Source: Halobaculum halobium (lineage in GTDB: Archaea; Halobacteriota; Halobacteria; Halobacteriales; Haloferacaceae). From it: a DNA stretch of 64,000 bases. The stretch spans positions 372,001-436,000 of the forward strand of contig NZ_CP126158.1 in NCBI RefSeq assembly GCF_030127145.1, given 5' to 3'. The notes beneath the pieces were generated by a model. The model ran no database searches. It had not been told where the DNA came from and worked only from the letters and a program-made list of their open reading frames with translations. Both the position numbers and the translations under genes were made by a program. Positions within the stretch are counted from its first letter, which is position 1, and every line of letters starts with the position of its first letter. Of this stretch, positions 25,768 to 34,205 are shown in pieces.

Positions 25768-27162
25768 ATGCAACGAGTCGACGTCGCCGTCATCGGCGGC
25801 GGACCGGCGGGATCGGCCGCCGCACACGCCGCCGCCTCCCGCGGGGCCGACGCCCTCGTCTTTGAGAAGGGCGTTCCACGGGAGGATCGCGACCGCCTCG
25901 GCCCGGACTCGACGGACGCCGCCGGGATCTTAGACTACTGGGTGGACATCATGGGGATCCACCCCGACGAGTTCCCCGAGGGCGTCATCCAAGACGAACT
26001 CGACCGCGCGGAGTTCGTCGGCCCCAACGAGGCGTGTACCCTCCGCTCGACCGGCATCGAATCGAGCTACGACAGCTTCGGCTACACGATGCACCGGGCG
26101 CGCTTCGACGACTTCATGCGCGACCGCGCGGAGGACGCCGGCGCCGAGTACCGCGTCGAGGCATCCGTGAAGGACGTGCAGACGGACCTGTCCGCGGGTG
26201 TCGGCGGCGACGACCCCCGACACGTGGTGTCGATCGCCGGCGGCGACGAGGTCGGCGCCGACTTCCTCGTGCTCGCGGACGGTCCCCAGCGGACGGTGAC
26301 GAACCGCGTCCTCGACCGATTCCTCCCAGAGGGTCACAAGGCCTCCGAGCGGCTGGCCTCGACGAGAGCGAACCACATCGCCTATCAGGAGTACCGGGAG
26401 TTCCCGCAGGAAGTGTACGACGAGGTCGACGGCGCGATAACGTTCTGGTGGGGCGTCATGCCCGGCCACACCGCCTATCCGTGGGTGTTCCCGAACGCCG
26501 ACCGCGTCTGTCGCGTCGGGCTGACGATGCCCATCGGCTTGGACCTGGACGAGGTCGAAGACAGAGAGCAGTACGAACTCATCCGCGAGGACGACGAGCG
26601 AGTTCCGTCGGGCAAGGAGTACGTCCGCCGGATCCTCGAGCGCGAGTGGGGCGACGAGTACGACATCGAGGAGGACTTCCCGCTCGTCGAGGACGCCGGC
26701 AAGCGGAAGGGGACGGAGACGTACCCGATCTCCTCGACGAACCCGATCGAGAGCCCCGTCGAGGCCGGGGTTTGCGTCGCCGGGGGCGCGATGGGGACCA
26801 CGAGCGCGTTCCACGAGGGCGGCGACCACGTCGCCGTCCGAACGGGCGCCATCGCCGGCGAGTTGGCCGCCGGGGGTGACGTGAGCGACTACAACGAGCG
26901 CTGGCACGAGGCGATCGGCGACGAACTGCTTCGCAACGTCGCGCTCGCGGAGCTGTGTCGCGGCTACGGCCCCGACGACTGGGACGACACGTTCCAGATC
27001 GGCCGGGAGATGCTCGCCGGAGAGAAGGGACTCGGGATGTTCGAACAGAAGTTCGGCGCGGGCTGGGGCGCAGCGAAGCTCCTCCTCCGCTACCAGTGGA
27101 TCAAGTGGCGGCACCGCGACGGGCGGTACGTCCAGTTGACCGAAGACGAGTACGCGTACTGA
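25768..27162 (+). CDS. geranylgeranyl reductase-family FAD oxidoreductase
   Basis: A 464-residue flavoprotein. The dinucleotide-binding motif VIGGGPAGSAAAHAAASRG is at about residues 7-25. FWWGVMPGHTAYPWVFPN and a GD-like C-terminal motif in GVCVAGGAMGTTSAFHEGG show the p-hydroxybenzoate-hydroxylase/geranylgeranyl-reductase fold. Family members saturate prenyl chains of archaeal lipids, menaquinone or carotenoids; haloarchaea carry several paralogues, so the exact substrate here is open. The very acidic 460-residue length is normal. It is monocistronic, with the small protein gene convergent 48 bases downstream. Confidence 0.85.
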   Translation: MQRVDVAVIGGGPAGSAAAHAAASRGADALVFEKGVPREDRDRLGPDSTDAAGILDYWVDIMGIHPDEFPEGVIQDELDRAEFVGPNEACTLRSTGIESSYDSFGYTMHRARFDDFMRDRAEDAGAEYRVEASVKDVQTDLSAGVGGDDPRHVVSIAGGDEVGADFLVLADGPQRTVTNRVLDRFLPEGHKASERLASTRANHIAYQEYREFPQEVYDEVDGAITFWWGVMPGHTAYPWVFPNADRVCRVGLTMPIGLDLDEVEDREQYELIREDDERVPSGKEYVRRILEREWGDEYDIEEDFPLVEDAGKRKGTETYPISSTNPIESPVEAGVCVAGGAMGTTSAFHEGGDHVAVRTGAIAGELAAGGDVSDYNERWHEAIGDELLRNVALAELCRGYGPDDWDDTFQIGREMLAGEKGLGMFEQKFGAGWGAAKLLLRYQWIKWRHRDGRYVQLTEDEYAY

Positions 27163-27210
27163 GTCGCGGCGTCGGCGGCGTCGACGGTCGCAGCGCGTTC
27201 CGCTCGGCGC

Positions 27211-27483
27211 TCACATCCCCATGTCCTCGGCGTCCTCCGGCACGGGGAGGTCGTGAACCGCGACGCCCAGCAGCTCGGCGACGTGGTCGAGCGCCATGTC
27301 GAACCCGTAGTAGCGCTCGAGTTCGTCGCCGGCGGCGCCGCCGTCGCGGACCTTCAACATCGCGTACCCCTCCACGTTCTGCGCCACGGCCGCGTGACGG
27401 CCGTCGCGCTCGAACGTCACCAGGCGCTCTGCGTCGGTCTCCTCGTACGTCGCGGTGATGCCGTCGGCCTCGGCGGTGCTCAT
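27211..27483 (-). CDS. small conserved haloarchaeal protein (DUF7111-like)
   Basis: A 90-residue acidic protein starting at ATG 27483 (MSTAEADGITATYEE). It has predicted strands ITATYEET and RLVTFERDGRHAAVAQNVEGYAMLKV followed by a helix DMALDHVAELLGV and a short PVPEDAEDMGM tail. It resembles a family of unknown function that I recall as DUF7111, but the number is from memory. The longer open frame upstream runs into the SRP RNA gene and is not coding. No signal or membrane segment is present. Confidence 0.75.
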   Translation of the reverse strand: MSTAEADGITATYEETDAERLVTFERDGRHAAVAQNVEGYAMLKVRDGGAAGDELERYYGFDMALDHVAELLGVAVHDLPVPEDAEDMGM

Positions 27484-27625
27484 ATGCGTGCATGGGACGG
27501 CGGGTACTCGGCGGTTGCGGTTGCAGTCGCGGTCGACCGAGTCGCGGGCGCCCCAGCGGTCGGGGGCGCCCGCAACCCGGAGCAGCCGCTCGCTGTCGGT
27601 CTCGAATACGAGATGAATGGCGGAC

Positions 27626-27928
27626 GGACCGGAGTTGCCCGGGGGTTCCACCGTGGGGAATCCCGGTCGCTGACTCCGCCCCGCGACCCGACGAGCGACG
27701 GACGTTCGGTGGTGGGCTGCTCGCTTCCGCGCCTGACCCGGTTCCACCGACGAACCGAGGGAGAACACCCCTGCGGGTGCGTCCCGGCGGACCGTCGTCC
27801 CCGGCGGACGAGGCTTCTCCGTCAGCTTCCGAGGCCCGCGGTGGGCGCCTCGGACGCGTCCGGCGTTCGGTCCCCGCTAAAGACTCTATTGCGGGAGACG
27901 AGCAGGGCCTAACTGCCCGACCTAGTCC
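27626..27928 (-). ncRNA. ffs: signal recognition particle 7S RNA
   Basis: The RNA component of SRP, read leftward. The 5' Alu part shows GGTCGGGCAGTTAGGCCCTGC at 27921-27901, with GCAG/CTGC pairing, then a second hairpin pairing CCCGC with GCGGG around 27895-27872. The S domain holds the helix 8 signature: GTGGAACCGGGTCAGGC, then GGAAGCGAGCAGCCCACC, matching the SRP54-binding loop (ACC, GGTCAGG, GGAAG, AGCAGCC). The GGGGA and TCCCC segments bracket the long helix 5. With ends taken from the TATA spacing and terminal pairing (GGAC/GTCC) the RNA is about 303 bases, close to known haloarchaeal 7S RNA. Ends are approximate to about 5 bases. Confidence 0.92.
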
Positions 27929-27950
27929 ATCGCGAGGTAGTCCGGTGCGA

Positions 27951-27956
27951 CTTAAG
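27951..27956 (-). promoter_or_regulatory. TATA box for the SRP RNA
   Basis: CTTAAG read leftward lies about 26 bases before the predicted 5' end of the 7S RNA (near 27928). The same CTTAAG core precedes the uL1 operon further right in the window, which supports its use as a strong TATA element in this organism. Confidence 0.65.
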
Positions 27957-28065
27957 GGCCTTGCGGTCCGGCCTGCGGGACCGACGCGAGAATCGACAGC
28001 CGGCGGTCAGACACCGCGTAGTCCCTGGGCGTTCGGTCCCGGGACGCCGTCTCGACTGCGACCCG

Positions 28066-28479
28066 TCACACGACCGCCTTCGCGAACGCGCCAGCGCTGA
28101 GGGGGACGATCGCAGCGACGCCGACGACGAGCCAGCGGTGCCAGAGGATCCACGTCGCTGACTGCGGGAACGAGTAGAGGTTCTGCACGTCGACAGCCAG
28201 CGCCCATCCGACAGCGAGCGCGAGCAGGCCGAGGCCGGCCACGAGCGCGACGCCCGCGACGGTGCTGGCCGGGCGGCGCTCTTGGCGCCCCGAGAGGAAG
28301 ACCACGACGAGGAGGACCGCGAGAAACGCGATCCCCGCGGCGCCGACGGTGCCGGAGGCGTAGTAGACGCCCAGTCCCGTTCCGGCGCCCGTGATGAGGA
28401 CGAACGGCGCGGCCAACACGGCAAGCAGCGCGAGGCAGGCGGCGACGCCCGCGGCGGGCGCGGAGTCGGCGAGGGTCAT
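28066..28479 (-). CDS. four-helix haloarchaeal membrane protein
   Basis: A 137-residue integral membrane protein with four hydrophobic helices (about 8-30, 42-64, 74-95 and 110-133). Charged residues between helices 2 and 3 (SGRQERRP) mark a cytoplasmic loop. The segment NLYSFPQSATWILWHRW is distinctive and recalls a haloarchaeal family of unknown function (possibly DUF7548, from memory). It is read toward the SRP RNA on the same strand. No enzymatic motif is seen. Confidence 0.75.
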   Translation of the reverse strand: MTLADSAPAAGVAACLALLAVLAAPFVLITGAGTGLGVYYASGTVGAAGIAFLAVLLVVVFLSGRQERRPASTVAGVALVAGLGLLALAVGWALAVDVQNLYSFPQSATWILWHRWLVVGVAAIVPLSAGAFAKAVV

Positions 28480-28615
28480 GCGACCGGATACCCGTCCGGC
28501 GCGTACTTAACGCCCGGCGATCCGTCGCGCACGAGGCGGACGAGCGTCGAGGTCAGACCCCCATTCGAGTCGACTGAAGGGGAACGCCGAAGTGGTCTCC
28601 CGCGGAGGGGCAGGT

Positions 28616-29773
28616 ATGGAAGACGTCGCAATCGTCGGCGCGTCGATGACCCAGTTCGGGCAGCGCGACGCGTGGATCCAGGAGCTACTGGCGGAAGCCG
28701 GCCAGGCGTGTCTCGAAGACGCCGGCGTCTCGGCCGACGCCGTCGAGCACCTGTACGTTTCGAACATGGCTAGCGGGGAGTTCGAGGGACAGACGGGCGT
28801 GCCGAACGCCCTCGCACACGACCTGCAGGCGGTGCCGGCGTACACCGCCCGCATCGACCAGACCTCCTCGTCGGGCGGCGCTGGTATCTACGCGGCCTGG
28901 CAGTCGGTCGCCTCCGGCGCCTCCGACATGACGCTACTCGTCGGCGGCGAGAAGATGACCCACCGGACGACCGCGGAGGCGACCGACGTGATCGCGTCGC
29001 TTACGCACCCCTGCGAGTACAAACACGGCCTCACGCTCCCGAGTTTCGCGGGCCTCACGGCGCGGTTGTACCTCGACACCTACGACGCCCCGCGCGAGAG
29101 CCTCGGGAAGGTCGCCGTGAAGAACCACAAAAACGGCGTCGACAACCCCCACGCGCAGTTCCGGAAGGAGGTCGACCTCGACACGGTGCTCGACTCGCCC
29201 GTCGTCGCCGACCCGCTGCGCTTGTACGACTTCTGCCCGATCACCGACGGGTCGGCTGCGCTCATGTTCTGTCCGGTCTCCGTCGCCGAGGAGCACGCCG
29301 ACGAGTACGTTCGCGTCTCCGGTATCGGCGGCGCGACCGACACCCACGTCGTCCACGAGCGTTCGGATCCGACGACGATGCGCGGCGTCGTCGAGTCGAG
29401 CGATCGAGCCTACGAGATGGCCGACCTGTCCCCCGAAGACGTGGACGTGGCGGAACTGCACGACATGTTCACCATCCTCGAGTTCCTCCAGTTCGAGGAC
29501 CTCGGCTTCGCCGAGAAGGGCGAGGGCTGGAAGGCTATCGAGGAGGGACGCACCGAACGCGACGGCGAGTTGCCGATCAACACCTCCGGCGGCCTGAAGT
29601 CGAAGGGGCACCCGCTGGGCGCCTCCGGCGTCGCGCAGGCGTACGAGATCGTCCAACAGCTTCGAGGCGAAGCCGGGAAGCGGCAGGTCGACGCGGATGT
29701 CGGACTCGCCTGCAACGTCGGCGGGTTCGGGAACTGCGTTACCACCGCCATCTTCGAGGGGGTGGACGCATGA
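28616..29773 (+). CDS. thiolase-family acetyl-CoA C-acyltransferase, catalytic subunit with Ser at the nucleophile site
   Basis: A 385-residue thiolase of the archaeal SCP2-like group. The nucleophile segment reads QTSSSGGAG, so Ser84 stands where bacterial and eukaryotic thiolases have the acylated Cys (CxSG). The conserved histidine is kept in SKGHPLGASG, and LACNVGGFGN replaces the usual C-terminal CxGGG. Haloferax mediterranei BktB-alpha is reported to have a similar Ser-containing site, so the change need not inactivate the enzyme. Its stop overlaps the start of an OB-fold subunit gene by four bases. Probable role: acetoacetyl- or 3-ketoacyl-CoA formation or cleavage. ATG 28616 follows an AGG-rich stretch. 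Confidence 0.88.
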   Translation: MEDVAIVGASMTQFGQRDAWIQELLAEAGQACLEDAGVSADAVEHLYVSNMASGEFEGQTGVPNALAHDLQAVPAYTARIDQTSSSGGAGIYAAWQSVASGASDMTLLVGGEKMTHRTTAEATDVIASLTHPCEYKHGLTLPSFAGLTARLYLDTYDAPRESLGKVAVKNHKNGVDNPHAQFRKEVDLDTVLDSPVVADPLRLYDFCPITDGSAALMFCPVSVAEEHADEYVRVSGIGGATDTHVVHERSDPTTMRGVVESSDRAYEMADLSPEDVDVAELHDMFTILEFLQFEDLGFAEKGEGWKAIEEGRTERDGELPINTSGGLKSKGHPLGASGVAQAYEIVQQLRGEAGKRQVDADVGLACNVGGFGNCVTTAIFEGVDA

Positions 29774-30234
29774 GCGACGAGTGCGAGGGCGAGCAGGGCG
29801 AGCCCTCAATGCGAGCAGGGAATGAAACGACCCGCGAGACCGCGGTCGCCGACGGCGGCGACGACGACGCGCCCGCGTTCGAGGCCGCCCGCTACCCGGA
29901 CGGCTCGATCACGTACCCGAGTCACCCGGTCGGTCCGGGCGGCGAGGCGCCCGTCGAGACGGTCGACCTCAGCGAGTACACAGCGGAGGTCGTCACGTGG
30001 ACCACGTCGACGGCGACGCCGCCGGGCGTTCGCGAGCCGAACCACGTCGCGATCGTCGAGTTCGACGTGGACGGCGAGCCCGTGCGTGCGATCGGTCAGG
30101 CGACGACGGGCGACCTCGAGCGGGGCGACGAGGTGGAGCCGGTGTACTGCGATCAACTGCGCGACCCCGAGGCCGGCATCCGCGAGCCCGCGAGCCAGGA
30201 GTGGGACGGCTTCCGGTTTCGCCCCGTCGAGTGA
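29770..30234 (+). CDS. OB-fold (DUF35-type) partner subunit of the thiolase
   Basis: A 154-residue protein whose ATG overlaps the thiolase stop (ATGA), indicating coupled translation and equal dosage. The core (SEYTAEVVTWTTSTATPPGVREPNH, VAIVEFD, GEPVRAIGQATTGDLERGDEVEPVY) fits the DUF35 OB-fold that partners archaeal thiolases and HMG-CoA synthase. The zinc-finger cysteines of many DUF35 proteins are absent, and only one Cys remains. The first 35 residues are acidic and probably disordered; an internal ATG (MRAGNE) is an alternative start. By analogy with BktB-beta it should be needed for activity or stability. Confidence 0.85.
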   Translation: MSDECEGEQGEPSMRAGNETTRETAVADGGDDDAPAFEAARYPDGSITYPSHPVGPGGEAPVETVDLSEYTAEVVTWTTSTATPPGVREPNHVAIVEFDVDGEPVRAIGQATTGDLERGDEVEPVYCDQLRDPEAGIREPASQEWDGFRFRPVE

Positions 30235-30273
30235 CCGGAGTGGCCGGGAGGACCGGAGTGTGAGGGCCGATCC

Positions 30274-30693
30274 GTGACCGAGATCGAAGACGGCGAAGCG
30301 CGGAGCGGCGTCGTCGCCGTCAGGACCGGGATCGCACTCGGCGTGCTCGGGTCGCTCGCGGCCGTTCGCGTCGCGCTGGCGCTGTTCGACGTGGTCGATC
30401 CGGGGCCGGGCACGGCCGCGTACCTCCTCGTTGGCGCGGTCGTCACCGGCGCGGTCGCGGGGTGGGCGCGCACGAGCCGCGGGCTGGTGACGCCCACTGC
30501 CGTTCCCGCGGTGGCGTTTTCGGGCGCCGTGATCGCGACGTGGGCGCTCTACGTCGCCCCGGAGACGACGCCCACGCCCGTCGACCCGACGCCGCTCGGC
30601 TGGGTGCTGCTCGGATGGCCGGCGGTCGTTCTCGTCGGCGTCGCCGGCGGCCTCATCGAACTGTCCGCGATATCTCGTGGCGATTCGGACTGA
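30274..30693 (+). CDS. hypothetical membrane protein, four helices
   Basis: A 139-residue protein starting with GTG 30274, 39 bases after the OB-fold gene. Hydrophobic helices lie at about 14-36, 46-63, 75-92 and 106-131; loops contain GWARTSRG and APETTPTPVDPTP. No conserved catalytic motif is visible and I do not recognise the family. It may be co-transcribed with the thiolase pair, but the gap leaves room for independent expression. Its stop lies one base from that of the convergent acidic protein gene. Confidence 0.72.
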   Translation: MTEIEDGEARSGVVAVRTGIALGVLGSLAAVRVALALFDVVDPGPGTAAYLLVGAVVTGAVAGWARTSRGLVTPTAVPAVAFSGAVIATWALYVAPETTPTPVDPTPLGWVLLGWPAVVLVGVAGGLIELSAISRGDSD

Positions 30694-30694
30694 T

Positions 30695-31642
30695 TCAGGC
30701 AGAAGAGTCGTCCTCGTCGGCGTCGTCCGCAGCGTCGGCGGTCTCGTCGCCGTTGTCATCCCCATCGGAACCGGACTCGCGGTTGTCCGTCCCGCCTCCC
30801 ATCTCGCGTTTGATCGACTCCAGTTCGGCGTCGACATCGACCTCCGGGCGCCCGTCGGCGCTATCGGCGTCGCCAGCGTCGTCGCCGTCGTCGCTATCTC
30901 TGTCTTCGCTTCCGGTCCGGTCCTCGTCTGGAGGCGCGGATCCGGACGCACCGCCGTTCGACGACTCGTCCGGGTCCCCGACAGCGATAGACACCGGGCC
31001 GTCGTCACGACCGCTGTTCGTCCGGCGCTCGCGACCGCGCTCCCGGTCGACTACGTCGCGCGACTCGCGAACCCGGCGCTCCAGTTCCTCGCTCAGTTCT
31101 CGGGCGTCGGAGACGAGGTCGCGACGTTCGTCGTCCTCCGGGAGGTCGGCCTCGGCGAGCGTCTCACGGAGACGGCTCAGCGCGTCCGCGGCGTCGCCCG
31201 CTGCGCGGTCCGTCGCAGCCGTGACGCCCTCGCCGACCGCGTCCGACAGCACCGAGCGAGCGAGCCCCCGCGAGTCGCCGCGAGCGCGGCGGTTCCAGCG
31301 TCGGCGCCCGTCAGCCGTCTCGCCCGGCGCGGCGAGGTCGATCACGCCTCGGAGGAGTTCGAGCGCCTCGATCGTCGCCTCCAGCACGGCCACGACCGTC
31401 GGGATCGTGTAGTCGGCCGTGAACCGGAACAGTTCGCCCGGCGCCGGGGGACGCGGGGGACGGCGGCCGCGTTCGCGGCGGTTCGAACGATCGTCGGGCG
31501 GCCGCCGGTCACCCTCGTCCGTGAGTCGATCCGCGCGCTCGCGGTCCGTTAGCTCGGTGCGCAGGTCCGTCAGCGTCGCCTCCAACTCGGAGACGAGCGT
31601 CGCGAGGTCCTCGTCGTCCGGTCCGCGAGATGGTGCGCTCAT
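30695..31642 (-). CDS. acidic haloarchaeal protein of unknown function (DUF7547-like)
   Basis: A 315-residue protein. Residues 8-45 form a predicted coiled coil (LATLVSELEATLTDLRTELTDRERADRL). A central helical region (about 70-110) contains LFRFTADYTIPTVVAVLEATIEALELLRGVID, then a second helical block (AADALSRLRETLAEADL, LSEELERRVRES), and the last 120 residues are very acidic and low-complexity. No membrane-spanning segment is certain; the central helix could associate with membrane. The domain order matches a haloarchaeal family that I tentatively call DUF7547. ATG 31642 begins the coiled coil; the 28-codon upstream extension is unlikely. Confidence 0.75.
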   Translation of the reverse strand: MSAPSRGPDDEDLATLVSELEATLTDLRTELTDRERADRLTDEGDRRPPDDRSNRRERGRRPPRPPAPGELFRFTADYTIPTVVAVLEATIEALELLRGVIDLAAPGETADGRRRWNRRARGDSRGLARSVLSDAVGEGVTAATDRAAGDAADALSRLRETLAEADLPEDDERRDLVSDARELSEELERRVRESRDVVDRERGRERRTNSGRDDGPVSIAVGDPDESSNGGASGSAPPDEDRTGSEDRDSDDGDDAGDADSADGRPEVDVDAELESIKREMGGGTDNRESGSDGDDNGDETADAADDADEDDSSA

Positions 31643-31756
31643 TAGGATGGTAGTAGAGGCGTCGGGGCAAAAGGGTTCACACGACCCGCGACGACACCCG
31701 GGAAGGTTCACACGAACCGCGACCACGCACGGGAACGAGAGCCGAACCGGACCCGC

Positions 31757-32854
31757 TCAGCGCGGCTTCGCACGGCGGTACTGCACCGGCCACTCGTTCT
31801 CCTGGTCGAGGTCGTGAGCGGCGTGCAGCGGCCAGTACGGCGACCGGAGGAACTCCCGAGCCATGAGCACGGCGTCCGCGCGGTCGTTGGCGACGATCGC
31901 TTCGGCCTGCTCCGGCTCCGTGATCCCGCCGACCGAGGCGACGGCGATGTCCGCGCCGACCTCTTCGACGTGCTCGCGGATCGCCTCCGCGTACGGGAGT
32001 TGGTAGTTCGGCCCCGCATACGGCACCTCCTGTGCGGGTGAGATACCGCCGGCGCTCACGTCGATGAGATCCGCGCCGGCCTGAGCCAGGAGCGGGGCGA
32101 GCCGGGCGGACTGTTCCACGTCCCACGACTCCCGGTCGTCGATCCAGTCGGTCGCGGAGATCCGGACGAACACCGGCTTGTCGTCGGGCCACACCTCGCG
32201 CACCGCCTCGGTCGCCTCGCGAACGAGTCGAGTGCGGTTCTCGAAGGATCCGCCGTACTCGTCGTCGCGGTCGTTGGCGACGGGCGAACAGAACTCGTGG
32301 AGGAGGTAGCCGTGGGCGGCGTGGACCTCGGCGACCTCGAAGCCGGCGTCGAGCGCGCGCTCGGCGGCCGCGGCGAAGTCGTCGATCACGCGGTCGATCC
32401 CGTCCGGGGAGAGGCTGTTCGTCGGGTGCTCGTCGCCGTCTCGGGGATACGGGCCCGAGGGGCCGTCGACCGTCCAGCCGCCCTCGTCGAGGGGGACCGG
32501 GTCGCCGCCGTCCCAGGGGCGGTTCGTCGACGCCTTCCGACCGGCGTGCGCGAGCTGAATCGCCGGCACCGACCCCTGCTCGCGAACGAACGCGGCGACG
32601 TCGGCCCACTCCTCGGCCTGCTCGTCCGACCAGATCCCCACGTCGTGGGGAGTGATTCGCCCCTCCGGCGAAACCGCGGTGGCCTCGGCCATCACCAGTC
32701 CCGCGCCGCCGACGGCGCGCGAGCCGAGGTGGACGAGGTGCCAGTCGGTGGGCGCCCCATCCGGGGCGGAGTACTGACACATCGGCGAGACGAACACGCG
32801 GTTGGGGATCTCGGTGTCCCGAAGCGTGAGCGGCGAGAACAAGTGGTCGACCAT
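31757..32854 (-). CDS. NADH:flavin oxidoreductase, Old Yellow Enzyme family (YqjM-like)
   Basis: A 365-residue FMN-dependent ene-reductase. The N-terminus LFSPLTLRDTEIPNRVFVSPMCQYSAPDG carries the YqjM-type regulatory cysteine. QLAHAGRKAS, EVHAAHGYLLHEF (substrate-binding His), the catalytic Tyr in DDEYGGSFENRTR, and VGGIT and VLMAREFLRSPYW near the end complete the TIM-barrel OYE signature. Such enzymes reduce activated C=C bonds of enals or enoates using NAD(P)H. ATG 32854 follows a TTTGTA element about 25 bases upstream. It is divergent from the NIF3-like gene. Confidence 0.92.
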   Translation of the reverse strand: MVDHLFSPLTLRDTEIPNRVFVSPMCQYSAPDGAPTDWHLVHLGSRAVGGAGLVMAEATAVSPEGRITPHDVGIWSDEQAEEWADVAAFVREQGSVPAIQLAHAGRKASTNRPWDGGDPVPLDEGGWTVDGPSGPYPRDGDEHPTNSLSPDGIDRVIDDFAAAAERALDAGFEVAEVHAAHGYLLHEFCSPVANDRDDEYGGSFENRTRLVREATEAVREVWPDDKPVFVRISATDWIDDRESWDVEQSARLAPLLAQAGADLIDVSAGGISPAQEVPYAGPNYQLPYAEAIREHVEEVGADIAVASVGGITEPEQAEAIVANDRADAVLMAREFLRSPYWPLHAAHDLDQENEWPVQYRRAKPR

Positions 32855-32984
32855 GTGCACGGTACACCCGCCGCAGTACAAACGGCTGGCGGCGAGGGAG
32901 GAGATTGCCCCTATCGGGGAATCGTCCGCCGTCCGGGCTTCCGGTTCCCCCGATTTTTCAATCCCGGTCGGTCTCTGACCGACC

Positions 32985-33824
32985 ATGGGACTCTCTACGG
33001 ACGAGATCATGCAGATCAGCCTCGACCTCGTCGACTGGGACGACACGCCGGCCGACAGCACGGTGTACGTGCCGGGCGAGGACGTCGAAACCGCGTTAGT
33101 CGGGATCGATCTGGAGTCGCCCGAGATCCAGCTCGCGCACGATCTGGGCTACGACCTCGCGCTCGCCCATCACCCGACCGGCATGTCCGCCAGACTCGAC
33201 TTCCCGGAGGTACTCGACACGCAAGTCGAGTTCATGACCGAACACGGCGTCCCCGAGGACGTCGCCGAGGACGCCGTCGCCGACCTCCGGTCGCGGATGG
33301 ACCATGGCGGCCACTCCAGCAACTACCGCCACGACCCCAGCGTCGCCGAACTGCTCGGCCAGCCGTACCTCAACACCCACCTCGCTCCAGACGAGTACGG
33401 TCGGCGCGTCTTCCGCGAGGTCGCCGACGATCTCGACGACGACGCGACCGCCGGCGAGTTCGTCGACGCGCTCGCGGCGATCCCCGAACTCGACGCCGCG
33501 GACACGGACGTCCTGCTCCGCCTCGGCGACCGCGACAACGGCCTCGGCGAGGTTGCGGTCCACCACGCGGCGGGAACGAACGGCGGCGCCTCGGTCGCTC
33601 GGGCGTACTTCGAACACGGCGTCGACACCGTCCTCTACATCCACGTGGGCGCCGGCGACACCGCCGAACTGCGCGAGGAGTTCGCCGACGCGGGGAAGAA
33701 CCTGGTTGTCACCGGACATATCGCCAGCGACGCGATCGGAATGAACGCCGTGATCGACGCGCTCGAAGCGCGCGGCGTCGAGTGCGACACCGTCTCTGGA
33801 TGCGGGATCGGCCGCGAGAACTGA
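32985..33824 (+). CDS. NIF3-related metal-binding protein
   Basis: A 279-residue protein with features of the NIF3/YqfO dinuclear-metal family: DLALAHHPTG (His pair) at about residues 58-67, a long helical insertion with MDHGGHSSNYRHD, and a C-terminal GDTAELREEFADAGKNLVVTGHIASDAIGMNA that resembles the NIF3 GExxHH region. The cellular role of NIF3 proteins is unresolved; GTP cyclohydrolase 1 type 2 is an old and doubtful annotation. A TTTTT element is centred 29 bases before ATG 32985. It is a divergent divide with the OYE gene. Confidence 0.72.
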   Translation: MGLSTDEIMQISLDLVDWDDTPADSTVYVPGEDVETALVGIDLESPEIQLAHDLGYDLALAHHPTGMSARLDFPEVLDTQVEFMTEHGVPEDVAEDAVADLRSRMDHGGHSSNYRHDPSVAELLGQPYLNTHLAPDEYGRRVFREVADDLDDDATAGEFVDALAAIPELDAADTDVLLRLGDRDNGLGEVAVHHAAGTNGGASVARAYFEHGVDTVLYIHVGAGDTAELREEFADAGKNLVVTGHIASDAIGMNAVIDALEARGVECDTVSGCGIGREN

Positions 33825-33908
33825 TCACCTCCGGCGATGACCGACCGCACGAACCGACCGACGCCGACGTTCGTTTAGGCGGACCTACTGTTTAGGGCTA
33901 CCAAAACC

Positions 33909-33914
33909 TATATG
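33909..33914 (+). promoter_or_regulatory. TATA box for the 57-residue protein gene
   Basis: CCTATATG is centred about 28 bases before ATG 33940 and is one of the best matches to a haloarchaeal TATA box in the window. Its strength suggests the tiny gene downstream is well expressed. Confidence 0.7.
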
Positions 33915-33939
33915 TTCGCGCACCTGCGAGAGAACGGTA

Positions 33940-34113
33940 ATGACTCACGATGCGCTCGCGGACCGGGGCGACGGACTGTCGCCCGAGCGTGACGCAGCCC
34001 AGACGACCGACGTGACGGCCCTCCAAACGTGTCCCGACAGGACGGTGTTCAGCGAGCGCGACAACGTCGACGGCTGGATCTCGACGGACCTGACGGTCGA
34101 TCTCGAACGATAA
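33940..34113 (+). CDS. 57-residue haloarchaeal protein (DUF7331-like)
   Basis: A short frame, ATG 33940 to TAA 34111-34113, encodes an acidic 57-residue protein. The first half (MTHDALADRGDGLSPERDA) is probably flexible; the second contains TALQTCPDRTVFSERDNVDGWISTDL and ends VDLER. The C-terminal pattern (TCPDRTVFxE, DGWIxSDLTV) recurs in small haloarchaeal proteins that I recall as DUF7331. A strong TATA box at leaderless spacing supports real expression. Function unknown. It lies between the NIF3-like gene and convergent dpsA. Confidence 0.72.
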   Translation: MTHDALADRGDGLSPERDAAQTTDVTALQTCPDRTVFSERDNVDGWISTDLTVDLER

Positions 34114-34205
34114 GCGAGACGCTAGCGACGCCGGGACACGGGCCGAAAATTTGGAAACCGAAGTTGATCGCCGCGCGGTCGCGGGCGTGGGAGTTCTGCC
34201 TCGAG

